From an uncultured Halomonas sp. (GTDB lineage: Bacteria; Pseudomonadota; Gammaproteobacteria; Pseudomonadales; Halomonadaceae): 64,000 nucleotides of DNA. Each line of letters starts with the position of its first letter. The stretch's first letter is position 1. Of the stretch, positions 37,036 to 47,527 are shown in pieces. The notes under the pieces are model-generated. The model was not told the origin of the DNA, ran no database searches, and worked only from the letters and a program-made list of their open reading frames with translations. Both the position numbers and the translations under genes were made by a program. The DNA lies in contig NZ_CANMTQ010000005.1 of NCBI RefSeq assembly GCF_947500835.1, positions 62,001 to 126,000 of the forward strand, written 5' to 3'.

Positions 37036-37071
37036 CAAAAACGGGCCGCCGGTTCATAACCGGGCGGCCCG
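37036..37071 (-). terminator. Rho-independent terminator after the phasin gene
   Basis: A GC-rich stem (GGGCCGCCCGG with CCGGCGGCCC, one bulged base) and a 7-base loop, followed by GTTTTTG on the minus strand, just past the phasin stop. Confidence 0.85.
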
Positions 37072-37106
37072 CTGGTATTTCGTATCTAGAACGAAATCAC
37101 GACGTC

Positions 37107-37508
37107 TTACTTGGTCGCTTTCTGGACGTTCTGCTGTGCAGTCTCATTGACGGACTTCACATTTTCCTGAACCAACTGCTGGCTCTTCTCAGCGAATTCC
37201 TGATTCATCGCGACAACTTTCTGGGTATCGTCCTTCAGACGCTCGCCCATTTCCTGAGCGACTTTCTGCTGACCTTCGACGAAGGAACGCAGATCGTCGG
37301 AGCTCTTGATGTCGAGCATTGAGCGCGCCTGGCTGAAGCTGGCGTTAGAATAGGCCTTGGCAAACTCATATTGAGTGTTGAGAACGCGCTCGGCGTATTC
37401 TACGGTCAATGTTGCATAGGAACGCATCGGCCCGAGGAACAGAGACTGGAACTGCTGGCTCATTTGATTGACTTGCTTGTTCATCTGATCGGTATTGGTG
37501 TTAGCCAT
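37107..37508 (-). CDS. Phasin-family protein
   Basis: 133 residues from the ATG at 37508 (AGGAGG 6 bases upstream); earlier in-frame starts are not supported. The protein is almost wholly amphipathic helix, with YATLTVEYAERVLNTQYEFA and a Gln/Glu/Lys-rich C-terminal coiled coil, typical of short polyhydroxyalkanoate-granule phasins. It likely coats PHA granules; no PHA synthase is in the window. Confidence 0.85.
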   Translation of the reverse strand: MANTNTDQMNKQVNQMSQQFQSLFLGPMRSYATLTVEYAERVLNTQYEFAKAYSNASFSQARSMLDIKSSDDLRSFVEGQQKVAQEMGERLKDDTQKVVAMNQEFAEKSQQLVQENVKSVNETAQQNVQKATK

Positions 37509-37762
37509 TTGAGACCTCCTTTGAGTGATCTGGAAAGGGGGTTGCCCTTTGTTGCTAAGCACAATAGCAAAGATATTGCTGCAGTGCAACAATGGCATTG
37601 GATTCTTTTCAAAGCCGTCTCTTCCTATATGATTATCGTTCTCTCGCTATCTATCGGAATGGCGTAGAATAGCCAGCCCCCGTTGTAGCGGGTTCGACGC
37701 AAGCCTTACAGAGTGCCGCTGCCATGAAAGCCAATGCCGCACTATCGATCTAGAGATACATC

Positions 37763-37972
37763 ATGGGACTAAGAGAAATAGCGCTGGGAGGTATCTATTT
37801 CAGCCCGCTACTCCTGTATGCCTTTCTCGGTGTCTTCTCCGCCGGGGTACTGCGCACCCTCTTGCATCGGTGGTTAGGCTCCCGGGTTTTTTGGTTCGAA
37901 GCCTGGTTCGATCTGGCACTATTCGTGATCGCCACGGCCGCAATCGCCTTCTTGTTTTCTTCTACTTGGTAG
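37763..37972 (+). CDS. DUF1656 small membrane protein (AaeX-like)
   Basis: 69 residues with two hydrophobic helices (about 12-32 and 47-66). It matches the DUF1656 family, whose members precede HlyD and FUSC genes as in aaeXAB and ydhIJK. AGAG 7 bases before the ATG gives a modest start signal. It sits 9 bases before the HlyD-type gene. Confidence 0.85.
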   Translation: MGLREIALGGIYFSPLLLYAFLGVFSAGVLRTLLHRWLGSRVFWFEAWFDLALFVIATAAIAFLFSSTW

Positions 37973-37981
37973 CTATATTTC

Positions 37982-38857
37982 ATGCGCACGTCACTACGCC
38001 TCTTGATTACCCTGGTAGTGGTCTTGCTTGCTCTCGCTGCAGGCGCCTGGCTCTGGCATTACTACCTTTACACCCCCTGGACGCGGGATGGTCGTGTGGC
38101 GGCGCACGTTGTCACCGTTTCTCCGGATGTCAGCGGCTGGATAGACGATCTTGTCGTCGACGACTCGGTGCAAGTCGAGCAAGGTCAAATACTTTTCAAG
38201 TTGAACACGGCACGCTACGAAGCAGCGGTGAACAAGGCAGAGGCTGAGGTTGCCAACCGCAAGGCCCAGCTGGAACTGAAGCGCCACGAGGAAAATCGGC
38301 GCAGTCGATTGAGCAATCGGGCCATCAGCAAGGAGGATCTGGAGGTATCCCGTATCAATACCCGCCTGGCACAAGCGGAGCTGGCGAAAGCCGAAGCTCT
38401 GCTGCAGGACGCACGCCTTGATCTGGAGCGCACCGCGGTCAAAGCGCCGGCAGCGGGGTATATTCTCAATCTGCAGCTCACTCAAGGCGATTATGTTTCT
38501 CGCAGCCAGCCCATCATGGCGCTGGTCAAGACCGACTCGTTTTATGTCATCGGGTATTTCGAAGAAACCAAGATGGCGCGAATTCATCTCGGCGATGTCG
38601 CTCATGTGCTGTTGATGAACGGCGATACTCGGCTAAAGGGCCATGTTTCGGGCATTGCGCGAGGTATCGCCGATGACAACCAGCAACTCGATGCGCAGCT
38701 ATTGCCCCAGGTCGAGCCGACCTTCAGCTGGGTACGCCTGGCCCAGCGTATCCCGGTACGCATAACTCTCGACGATGTTCCCGAGGATATTCTGCTGAGC
38801 GCTGGCATGAGCGCCTCGGTGCGCATTATTGACGACCCCGACCTCCTGCAGAAATAG
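37982..38857 (+). CDS. HlyD-family periplasmic adaptor (AaeA-like)
   Basis: 291 residues: one N-terminal membrane anchor (about 7-28), then YTPWTRDGRVAAHVVTVSPD, a lipoyl-like half (VEQGQILFKLN), a coiled coil (about 75-150) and the second half (APAAGYILNLQLTQGDYVS). It bridges the FUSC pump to an outer-membrane channel, exporting aromatic acids or similar compounds. It lies between DUF1656 and FUSC genes with 9- and 10-base gaps. Confidence 0.9.
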   Translation: MRTSLRLLITLVVVLLALAAGAWLWHYYLYTPWTRDGRVAAHVVTVSPDVSGWIDDLVVDDSVQVEQGQILFKLNTARYEAAVNKAEAEVANRKAQLELKRHEENRRSRLSNRAISKEDLEVSRINTRLAQAELAKAEALLQDARLDLERTAVKAPAAGYILNLQLTQGDYVSRSQPIMALVKTDSFYVIGYFEETKMARIHLGDVAHVLLMNGDTRLKGHVSGIARGIADDNQQLDAQLLPQVEPTFSWVRLAQRIPVRITLDDVPEDILLSAGMSASVRIIDDPDLLQK

Positions 38858-38867
38858 AGCGCCATTC

Positions 38868-40898
38868 ATGTCACCTTTTCTGCAAGCCTTTCTGATGCCC
38901 TCTTCAACGGCGGTTAAATTCGCGCTCAAGGGTGTGATCGCCATGTTCCTGGCGCTTTACATCGCGCTGTGGATGGATCTGGAGCGTCCTTACTGGGCAA
39001 TGATATCCGCTGCCTTCCTGCAGATACGTCCCATGAGCGGCATGGTGATCGAAAAGGGTCTATGTCAACTGGGAGGCACGATCATCGGCGCTTTGGTCGG
39101 CATTCTGATCATGTCCCTGTTCGCCCAGGCCCGGGTACCGGCGCTGATGACGCTGACCTGCTGGGTCATGCTATGCATCTACAGCGCGTCGCTCACGCGC
39201 AACAACTTTGCCTACGGCTTCATCATGGGCGCAGTGACGGCAATGCTTGTGGTAGTCATTTCCCATAGCGGCGCGTCCAGCGTTTTCGATGTCGCGGTAG
39301 CGCGTATCTCGGAAATAGGGCTGGGAGCGGTGTGCGCCACACTCATCAGCGCCCTGCTGTGGCCAAGTCACGTACGCCATCATCTGGCCCAACAGGCGGA
39401 CGAAACCCTGAAACACGCCTTCACCTACGTCGCGAGACGACTGGAGGGACATGATAACCGTGAGATGTTGCCAACGTTGACTGCAAGCCTCGAGCCACTG
39501 ATGGTGCTGGAAACAGATAGCCAGGCCGCTCGCTATGAAGACCCTTCAGGGCCGGGGCGGGTACGCGGCGTCCACCTGCTGACCCGGCGCACCATGCGTC
39601 TGCTGGCCACCACGGAAGCCCTTGATCAACTGCTGCGCGATCCGAATTCTCGATTGGATGTCAGCATTCGACACCTGGCTCAAGAGACTTCGGCGTGCTT
39701 TCTGGAGGCGCTGAGCATTGATGACCCGGCCAGTGCACGGGAACGTCTGCAGCAACAGCGCCATGCCACCTACGAACTCGAAACCGAGGCGCTTTCCACG
39801 CTGTCGCTTCGCGTACTGCTTGGACTGCGGGAGATACTCGGGCATGCCTCCATCATGCTCGAGGCCCGGGCTACCATCGACCATCCAGAGGCTCATCGTC
39901 TGCGTAGCCCCTCGCTTTCCTGGCATCGGGATCACCTGGTGGCCGGCCTGAATGGCCTGCGTGCCGGAGTGGTGTTCAGCTTCGTGGCAGTATTCTGGCT
40001 CATGACCTCCTGGACGAGTGGCACCACTGCGCTGCTTCTGGCAACGCTTTTTTCCGGCATCTTTGCCAGCTACCCCAACCCTGCCAAGGTTGGCACGGTA
40101 CTGCTCAAGGGGATGCTGGCGGCAATACCCAGCGCCTTCCTCTTCGGCCATGTGCTGCTCTCCCAGGCCAATGGTTTTCCCATGCTGGCCATGCTCATGG
40201 GCGTGCCCTTGTTCATTGGCCTTCTCGGCGCAGGCCATCCGGTCACCATTGGCTACAGCCTGCCCTTTACCGTTGCCAATATCCTGCTGACCATGCCCGG
40301 CAACGACATGAGCTTCGCCATCGACAGCTTTCTCAACCGCGGGCTAGCAGTGGTGATTGGCGTCTGTGCCATGGTCATGGGGTTTCGTCTCATTCCTGCC
40401 TTCAGCGAAAAACTCATTCGGCGCCGCTTGACCGCTGCCACGACCCGGGATCTGGATCGAGTGGCGCAACGGCCGCCACAGCAGACGGATATCTGGTTCA
40501 GCGATCGCATGGCGGATCGCTTGTTGAAGCTGGCACGCCACGACGAGATGCTGCCGGAGGATCAGCGCCACCTGCTCGCTCTGGGTCTTTCCGGACTCGA
40601 TATGGGACGCGCCTGCCTGCGCCTGCGTCGACGCCTGGACGACATCGATGACCCCAAGGTGCAAGCGGCCTATCGCCATCTGCTCGAACTCTTCGCCAAG
40701 AGCTTTGCCCAGAGTTCAAATGGCCAGATACCACAGGACTTCATCAATGCCACCCATAGGCTGCGTGAGCGCGTGACGAACTGCGAGGGCATGTCTTCCA
40801 AACGCCGCCTGCTGGTCGATGGCCTGGTCGAGCGCATGGCCCTCTCCTTCGAGCGACAAGCAGACCAAATGGCCAAGGCCTTGGGTCAAGCCTCTTGA
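38868..40898 (+). CDS. FUSC-family efflux pump (AaeB-like)
   Basis: 676 residues from the ATG at 38868; the frame extends to a TTG at 38829 inside the previous gene, which is less likely. Two blocks of membrane helices (about 20-170 and 360-510) are each followed by a cytoplasmic helical part, the FUSC layout. It probably exports aromatic carboxylic acids with the HlyD-type adaptor. The end overlaps the convergent glutathione transferase gene by 13 bases. Confidence 0.9.
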   Translation: MSPFLQAFLMPSSTAVKFALKGVIAMFLALYIALWMDLERPYWAMISAAFLQIRPMSGMVIEKGLCQLGGTIIGALVGILIMSLFAQARVPALMTLTCWVMLCIYSASLTRNNFAYGFIMGAVTAMLVVVISHSGASSVFDVAVARISEIGLGAVCATLISALLWPSHVRHHLAQQADETLKHAFTYVARRLEGHDNREMLPTLTASLEPLMVLETDSQAARYEDPSGPGRVRGVHLLTRRTMRLLATTEALDQLLRDPNSRLDVSIRHLAQETSACFLEALSIDDPASARERLQQQRHATYELETEALSTLSLRVLLGLREILGHASIMLEARATIDHPEAHRLRSPSLSWHRDHLVAGLNGLRAGVVFSFVAVFWLMTSWTSGTTALLLATLFSGIFASYPNPAKVGTVLLKGMLAAIPSAFLFGHVLLSQANGFPMLAMLMGVPLFIGLLGAGHPVTIGYSLPFTVANILLTMPGNDMSFAIDSFLNRGLAVVIGVCAMVMGFRLIPAFSEKLIRRRLTAATTRDLDRVAQRPPQQTDIWFSDRMADRLLKLARHDEMLPEDQRHLLALGLSGLDMGRACLRLRRRLDDIDDPKVQAAYRHLLELFAKSFAQSSNGQIPQDFINATHRLRERVTNCEGMSSKRRLLVDGLVERMALSFERQADQMAKALGQAS

Positions 40899-41599
40899 AT
40901 ATCGACGCGACGGAGCGCACTGCGTCCCAACCCGTCATGCAGATCCAGCATTCTCTCGACCCAGCCATGCACCGGATCGGTGCTGGAGACAAGCTCGACA
41001 CTCGAGACGTTGCGTGCCCACATGAAATGACCGAAGACCAGATAATCCGCTCCGGCCGGTGCATCGCCATCCAGAAAAGCGGACTCTTCCAGGCGGCCAC
41101 GCAGCGGCCCGAACGCTTGATCGAGCATGCTCAACCCTGTACTGGGGTCATGCATTTCTTCCAGCGTACAACCCAACGCCTTCTCTCGGCTTTGACGAAA
41201 GTAGTCGCGATCTTTCGGGTGGACGGCGTTGAACAGGTCCAGGATAACGGTGCGCAGGATTCCCGGGGCTAAAGCCCGCTCGCTATAGAACTTGAAGAAC
41301 CGCGCCCGGGCTTCGGCTTTTCCTTCTTCCGATTCAGCACCCAGCAGCGGATTATCTGGATAGCTGCGATCGAGATAGCGAAAGATAGCGTAGCTATCGA
41401 CAACCGTCGTTTCCCCATCGACCAGGACCGGCACCTTTCCCTGCCCAGAGAACTCGAGCGTCTCTTTTTCCGTGAAATTCCAGGGTCGTGTCTCGTAGGC
41501 CAGTTCTTTATGGGCCAATGCGTATTTTACACGCCAGCAGTAGGGGGAGAAGCGTAATTCATCATCGATACCGCACAGATCGTAAAGTAAACGCGTCAT
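40886..41599 (-). CDS. Glutathione S-transferase-family protein
   Basis: 237 residues. The thioredoxin-like N domain shows FSPYCWRVKYALAHK, a cis-proline GQGKVPVLVDG and VVDSYAIFRYLDRSYP; an all-helical C domain follows. It conjugates or reduces electrophiles with glutathione, or acts in aromatic degradation (glutathionyl-hydroquinone-type relatives); the exact class is open. GAGGA lies 6 bases before the ATG. Confidence 0.88.
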   Translation of the reverse strand: MTRLLYDLCGIDDELRFSPYCWRVKYALAHKELAYETRPWNFTEKETLEFSGQGKVPVLVDGETTVVDSYAIFRYLDRSYPDNPLLGAESEEGKAEARARFFKFYSERALAPGILRTVILDLFNAVHPKDRDYFRQSREKALGCTLEEMHDPSTGLSMLDQAFGPLRGRLEESAFLDGDAPAGADYLVFGHFMWARNVSSVELVSSTDPVHGWVERMLDLHDGLGRSALRRVDIQEA

Positions 41600-41940
41600 A
41601 CAATGTCCTCGAAGGTGACTGACCGGTCGACGCTAACACTCCGCTAGCAAAGGCGCCAATCCCCCATCACGAACACTTCCTGACCTATCTATTGGTCTAA
41701 TAAATCGTCCATGACACTCTCGACATTGATAAGGCATGGGCGCTGGTAAAAGAATTTATGTTTTATAAATCAGTCAGATAAAAAAACGGAAAGACTGAGA
41801 CATAGCGCTCTTTTAAACTTTCACACAATGGTAAAAAGCGAAACCGCCGATTATTGTTCAGCCATGCGCCTCCCAATGCGACAGTCACTAGCGAAGCTGT
41901 CCGAAACGACGCATGAACAACAACAAGCGAGGCTACCCCC
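41600..41940. other. Upstream region of the lactate/glycolate permease gene
   Basis: 341 gene-free bases between the divergent GST and permease genes. It contains TTGGTCTAAT at 41692-41701, a motif also found near glcD and putA, and an AT-rich stretch at 41750-41775. No clear -35/-10 pair is seen. Confidence 0.5.
41692..41701 (+). promoter_or_regulatory. TTGGTCTAAT motif upstream of the permease
   Basis: The 10-mer TTGGTCTAAT resembles half of the ATTGGT/ACCAAT operator of GntR-family regulators (PdhR, LldR). The same 10-mer occurs in reverse at 52585-52594. It may be a carboxylate-responsive operator; the evidence is repetition and position only. Confidence 0.35.
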
Positions 41941-43638
<1,698 letters not shown>

Positions 43639-43657
43639 TACTCAAGCTTGTGATTCA

Positions 43658-43693
43658 AAGCCACGCTGGTAGCTCTCCAGCGTGGCTTTTTTC
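43658..43693 (+). terminator. Rho-independent terminator after the permease
   Basis: A stem of at least 12 base pairs (AAGCCACGCTGG with CCAGCGTGGCTT) and a 7-base loop, followed by TTTTTTC. It ends the permease transcript just before the convergent SBF gene. Confidence 0.9.
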
Positions 43694-43694
43694 T

Positions 43695-44684
43695 TCAGGG
43701 TGAGGATGTTCCGGCCGAGGCATGTCGCGCACTCGCATAGCGGCGGGCCAATATGGCACATACGAATAGCTGTATCTGATGAAACAGCATCAGCGGCAGA
43801 ATGATGCTGCCCACCTGCGGGGCGGAAAACAGCACGTGAGCCATGGGTATCCCGCTGCTCAGGCTCTTCTTGGAGCCACAGAAGACGATGGTGATTTCGT
43901 CTTCTTGCGAAAATCCCAGCCAGCGGCTTGCCTGGGTCGTGATGATCAACACCGCCGCCAGCAACACGCAGTCGACGATCACCATGACGGCAAGCGCAGA
44001 AAGCGAAAGCTGTTCCCAAAGCCCGGCGACTATCGCCTCGCTGAACGCCATGTACACCACCATCAGGATCGCCCCGCGATCTACCAGCCCGACCATTCGT
44101 TTATGCCGCGCCATCCAGGTACCCAGCCAGCGCTGCAGCAGTTGCCCGAGCAGAAACGGCGCCAACAGCTGCAACAGAATGGCGCCCAGGGCATCGAAAG
44201 AGATACCCCCGGCCTGGGCACTCATCAAGAGCCCTACCAGCAGCGGCGTGATGAACATGCCGAGAATGTTCGATGCAGAGGCCGAGCAGATCGCCGCCGG
44301 TACATTGCCCCCGGCAATGGAGGTAAAGGCGATGGATGACTGTATCGTCGAAGGCAGCACACAGAGAAAAAGAATGCCCATTGCAAGGGCGGGGGGCAGC
44401 AGGCTGGGCGCCAGCAGGCCGAGAATGAGTCCCAGGATCGGAAACAGTACGAAAGTGCTGGCAAACACCACCAGATGCAGGCGCCAGTGGATCATCCCCT
44501 TGAGCACCGTGCGCGGGGACAGCTTGGCGCCGTGCAGGAAGAACAGCAGGGCGATGGCCAGTTTGGTCGCCAGTGAGAATGCCTCGGCGGCCTCACCGCG
44601 CACCGGCAGCAACGAAGCGAGAATTACCGTGCCAAGCAGCATCACTACGTAGCTGTCGATGTTCAATCGTTTAAGTAGCGTCAC
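43695..44684 (-). CDS. Bile acid:sodium symporter (SBF/YfeH-like) family protein
   Basis: 329 residues from a GTG at 44684 (AAGG 6 bases upstream). About ten hydrophobic helices, with LFFLHGAKLSPRT and LPSTIQSSIAFTSIAGGNVPAA, fit the YfeH branch of the bile acid:sodium symporter superfamily, whose substrates are unknown in most bacteria. It is divergent from the glc operon, so a carboxylate substrate is possible. Confidence 0.87.
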   Translation of the reverse strand: MTLLKRLNIDSYVVMLLGTVILASLLPVRGEAAEAFSLATKLAIALLFFLHGAKLSPRTVLKGMIHWRLHLVVFASTFVLFPILGLILGLLAPSLLPPALAMGILFLCVLPSTIQSSIAFTSIAGGNVPAAICSASASNILGMFITPLLVGLLMSAQAGGISFDALGAILLQLLAPFLLGQLLQRWLGTWMARHKRMVGLVDRGAILMVVYMAFSEAIVAGLWEQLSLSALAVMVIVDCVLLAAVLIITTQASRWLGFSQEDEITIVFCGSKKSLSSGIPMAHVLFSAPQVGSIILPLMLFHQIQLFVCAILARRYASARHASAGTSSP

Positions 44685-44809
44685 AGGAAACCTTCACGTC
44701 GCGGGTCAGGAAAGCGGCAAGTATCATACTAGGAGCGAAACGCTTACGCTTATTTTCCCTCGCTCAGTCACGCACTTTCTCCATGCCTTTTGGAAAGCAT
44801 TTCCACAAT

Positions 44810-44818
44810 TTAGACTAA
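44810..44818 (-). promoter_or_regulatory. TTAGTCTAA motif upstream of glcD
   Basis: On the minus strand TTAGTCTAA matches the TTGGTCTAA core seen before the permease in 8 of 9 positions, and a nearby GGTC lies at 44824-44827. It stands 92 bases before glcD and is a weak candidate for a shared regulator site. Confidence 0.25.
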
Positions 44819-44909
44819 TTACTGGTCCAGCCAATGTTTCAGGGACTGGACAGTGCCTTCAGTAAGGCTCAGATTGAAGAGCATCTTGAGACAAGAAACC
44901 GAGGCGATT

Positions 44910-46409
44910 ATGAACATTCTCTATGACGAACGGATAGATGGTGTGCTACCGGCCTCGGACAAGGCGAATACACTCCAGCGTTTGCAACAAGCACTTCCCG
45001 ACATGACGCTGCTGCATCGGGAAGAAGATCTACGCCCCTTTGAATGCGATGGTCTTTCTGCCTATCGTGTGCTACCGATGCTGGTCGCCATGCCCGACAC
45101 CATCGAGCAGATCGAAACACTGATGCGCACCTGTTCTGAGCTGGGCGTGCCGGTGGTCACCCGAGGCGCAGGCACTGGTCTTTCCGGAGGCGCCTTGCCG
45201 CTGGAAAAGGGTGTTTTGCTGGTCATGTCGCGCTTTTCACGCATTCTCGGTATCGACCCGGACGCCCGCATCGCTCGCGTACAGCCCGGGGTTCGTAACC
45301 TGGCCATTTCCGAGGCGGCGGCGCCCTATGGCCTCTATTATGCACCGGATCCTTCATCTCAAATCGCTTGTTCGATCGGCGGCAACGTTGCCGAAAACGC
45401 TGGCGGCGTGCACTGCCTGAAGTACGGTTTGACGGTGCATAACGTGCTCAGGGTCGAGGTCGTGACCATCGAAGGCGAGCGCATGATCCTGGGCTCGGAA
45501 GCCTTCGATGCCCCCGGCTTCGATCTGCTCGCCCTGTTCACCGGTTCCGAAGGCATGCTCGGCGTGATCACCGAAGTCACCGTGAAGCTGCTGCCCAAGC
45601 CCGAGAGCGCCAAGGTGCTGATGGCAAGCTTCGACGACGTCGAGAAGGCCGGCAAGGCAGTCGGTGACATCATCGCTGCAGGCATCATCCCCGGGGGCCT
45701 TGAGATGATGGACAAGCTGGCGATTCAGGCGGCAGAGGATTTCGTCAAGGCAGGCTACCCAGTGGAGGCCGAGGCAATACTGCTGTGCGAGCTGGATGGC
45801 GTGGAAGCGGACGTCGACGACGACTGTGCCACGGTACGCAAGGTTCTCGAACAGGCCGGCGCCGGCGATATTCAACAGGCTCGGGATGAAGCGGAACGCG
45901 CCCTGTTCTGGGCCGGCCGCAAGAACGCCTTCCCCGCGGTGGGGCGCATGTCGCCGGACTACTACTGCATGGACGGCACCATTCCTCGCCGGGAACTGCC
46001 CAAGGTGCTCAAGGGGATCGCCGCTTTGTCGGAAGAATACGGCCTGCGGGTCGCCAATGTCTTTCATGCCGGCGATGGCAATACCCACCCCCTGATCCTG
46101 TTCGATGCCAACAAACCCGGAGAGCTGGAAAAGGCCGAGACCATCGGCGGCAAGATACTCGAGTTGTGCGTCGAGGTGGGCGGTAGCATCACCGGTGAAC
46201 ATGGCGTGGGGCGTGAAAAGATCAACCAGATGTGCACCCAGTTCCAACCGGATGAGATCACCACCTTTCATGCGGTAAAGGCGGCCTTCGACAGTGCGGG
46301 CCTGCTCAATCCGGGCAAGAACATACCGACGCTGCACCGCTGCGCCGAATTTGGCGCCATGCATGTACACAATGGAGAGTTGCCGCATCCGGAGCTGCCC
46401 CGCTTCTGA
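44910..46409 (+). CDS. glcD: Glycolate oxidase subunit GlcD
   Basis: 499 residues from the ATG at 44910 (GAGG 5 bases upstream), the same length as the E. coli protein. It is an FAD-linked oxidase: the FAD-binding part shows VVTRGAGTGLSGGALPLEKG and SIGGNVAENAGGVHCLKYG, and the C-terminal part HAGDGNTHPLI and GSITGEHGVG. It oxidises glycolate (and often D-lactate) to the keto acid, working with GlcE and GlcF at the membrane. It heads glcDEFG. Confidence 0.95.
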   Translation: MNILYDERIDGVLPASDKANTLQRLQQALPDMTLLHREEDLRPFECDGLSAYRVLPMLVAMPDTIEQIETLMRTCSELGVPVVTRGAGTGLSGGALPLEKGVLLVMSRFSRILGIDPDARIARVQPGVRNLAISEAAAPYGLYYAPDPSSQIACSIGGNVAENAGGVHCLKYGLTVHNVLRVEVVTIEGERMILGSEAFDAPGFDLLALFTGSEGMLGVITEVTVKLLPKPESAKVLMASFDDVEKAGKAVGDIIAAGIIPGGLEMMDKLAIQAAEDFVKAGYPVEAEAILLCELDGVEADVDDDCATVRKVLEQAGAGDIQQARDEAERALFWAGRKNAFPAVGRMSPDYYCMDGTIPRRELPKVLKGIAALSEEYGLRVANVFHAGDGNTHPLILFDANKPGELEKAETIGGKILELCVEVGGSITGEHGVGREKINQMCTQFQPDEITTFHAVKAAFDSAGLLNPGKNIPTLHRCAEFGAMHVHNGELPHPELPRF

Positions 46410-46418
46410 GGACGAATC

Positions 46419-47525
46419 ATGCAGTACGAACAAGACCAGCACCCCGCTCCAGCGGAGCCTCGGCAGGCGTCTAGCCAGAATGACGCCGATGCACTCTGCG
46501 AGCGGGTGCGTCAAGCCAATACCGACAAGACATCGCTGCGAATAGAAGGCGGCGGCACCAAGGCGTTTTACGGCCGTCGGGTCGAGGGTGAGACATTATC
46601 CCTGACCGAGCATCGCGGCATTACCCATTACGATCCGGTGGAACTGGTGGTTTCGGTACGCGCCGGCACGCCCCTTGCGGAACTCGAAGCGGCGCTGGAT
46701 GCACAGCAACAGCAACTGAGCTGTGAACCGCCCCACTTCGGCTCTGCCGCCACCGTCGGCGGCATGATCGCCAGCGGTCTGTCCGGCCCCCGTCGTCCCT
46801 GGGTGGGGGCCGTGCGCGATTTCGTGCTGGGTACCCGGCTCATCACGCATGAAGGCAAGCATCTACGCTTCGGCGGCGAGGTGATGAAGAACGTGGCCGG
46901 CTACGATCTATCGCGCCTGATGGTCGGCGCTCAGGGCACTCTTGGCGTCATCACCGAGGTCTCGCTCAAGGTGTTGCCCAAACCCAGCGCGATCCAGAGC
47001 CTGCGCCTCGAGCTGCCGCTGGATGAGGCATTGCAACGCCTTGGGCAGTGGGGACGTCAACCGCTCCCGATTACCGCCGCGGCCTATCATGACGATACGC
47101 TGCATCTGCGTCTGGAAGGCGGCAGGAGTTCCGTGGCCGCGACTAGTGAGCGACTGGGCGGAGACGATCTCGACAACCGTTTCTGGCAAGACCTGCGCGA
47201 ACAGCGATTGGCTTTCTTCGACAAGAGCGATCCGCGCCCGCTATGGCGCCTATCACTGCCCAACAACACGCCACCACTGGCACTGGACGGTGACACGCTT
47301 TATGACTGGGCCGGCGCCCAGCGCTGGCTGCGTAGTGACGATGAACCAAGCGCGCTGCGTGAGACCGTCGCTCAAGCCGGCGGCCATGCCACCTGCTTCA
47401 CTCCCGGTCACACCGAGCCGTTCACTCCACTGTCGAAGGTCGTAGCAAACTACCATCGACGGCTCAAGACCCAGCTCGATCCTAACGGTATCTTCAATCC
47501 CGGCCGGCTTTATCCGGAGTTTTAA
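46419..47525 (+). CDS. glcE: Glycolate oxidase subunit GlcE
   Basis: 368 residues with a second FAD-binding domain: GTPLAELEAALDAQQQQLSC, FGSAATVGGMIASGLSGPRR and MKNVAGYDLSRLMVGAQGTL. It forms the oxidase with GlcD and GlcF. It is slightly longer than the usual 350 residues because of a polar N-terminus of about 30 residues. The start is preceded by GAGGAC and lies 9 bases after glcD. Confidence 0.94.
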   Translation: MQYEQDQHPAPAEPRQASSQNDADALCERVRQANTDKTSLRIEGGGTKAFYGRRVEGETLSLTEHRGITHYDPVELVVSVRAGTPLAELEAALDAQQQQLSCEPPHFGSAATVGGMIASGLSGPRRPWVGAVRDFVLGTRLITHEGKHLRFGGEVMKNVAGYDLSRLMVGAQGTLGVITEVSLKVLPKPSAIQSLRLELPLDEALQRLGQWGRQPLPITAAAYHDDTLHLRLEGGRSSVAATSERLGGDDLDNRFWQDLREQRLAFFDKSDPRPLWRLSLPNNTPPLALDGDTLYDWAGAQRWLRSDDEPSALRETVAQAGGHATCFTPGHTEPFTPLSKVVANYHRRLKTQLDPNGIFNPGRLYPEF

Positions 47526-47527
47526 GC

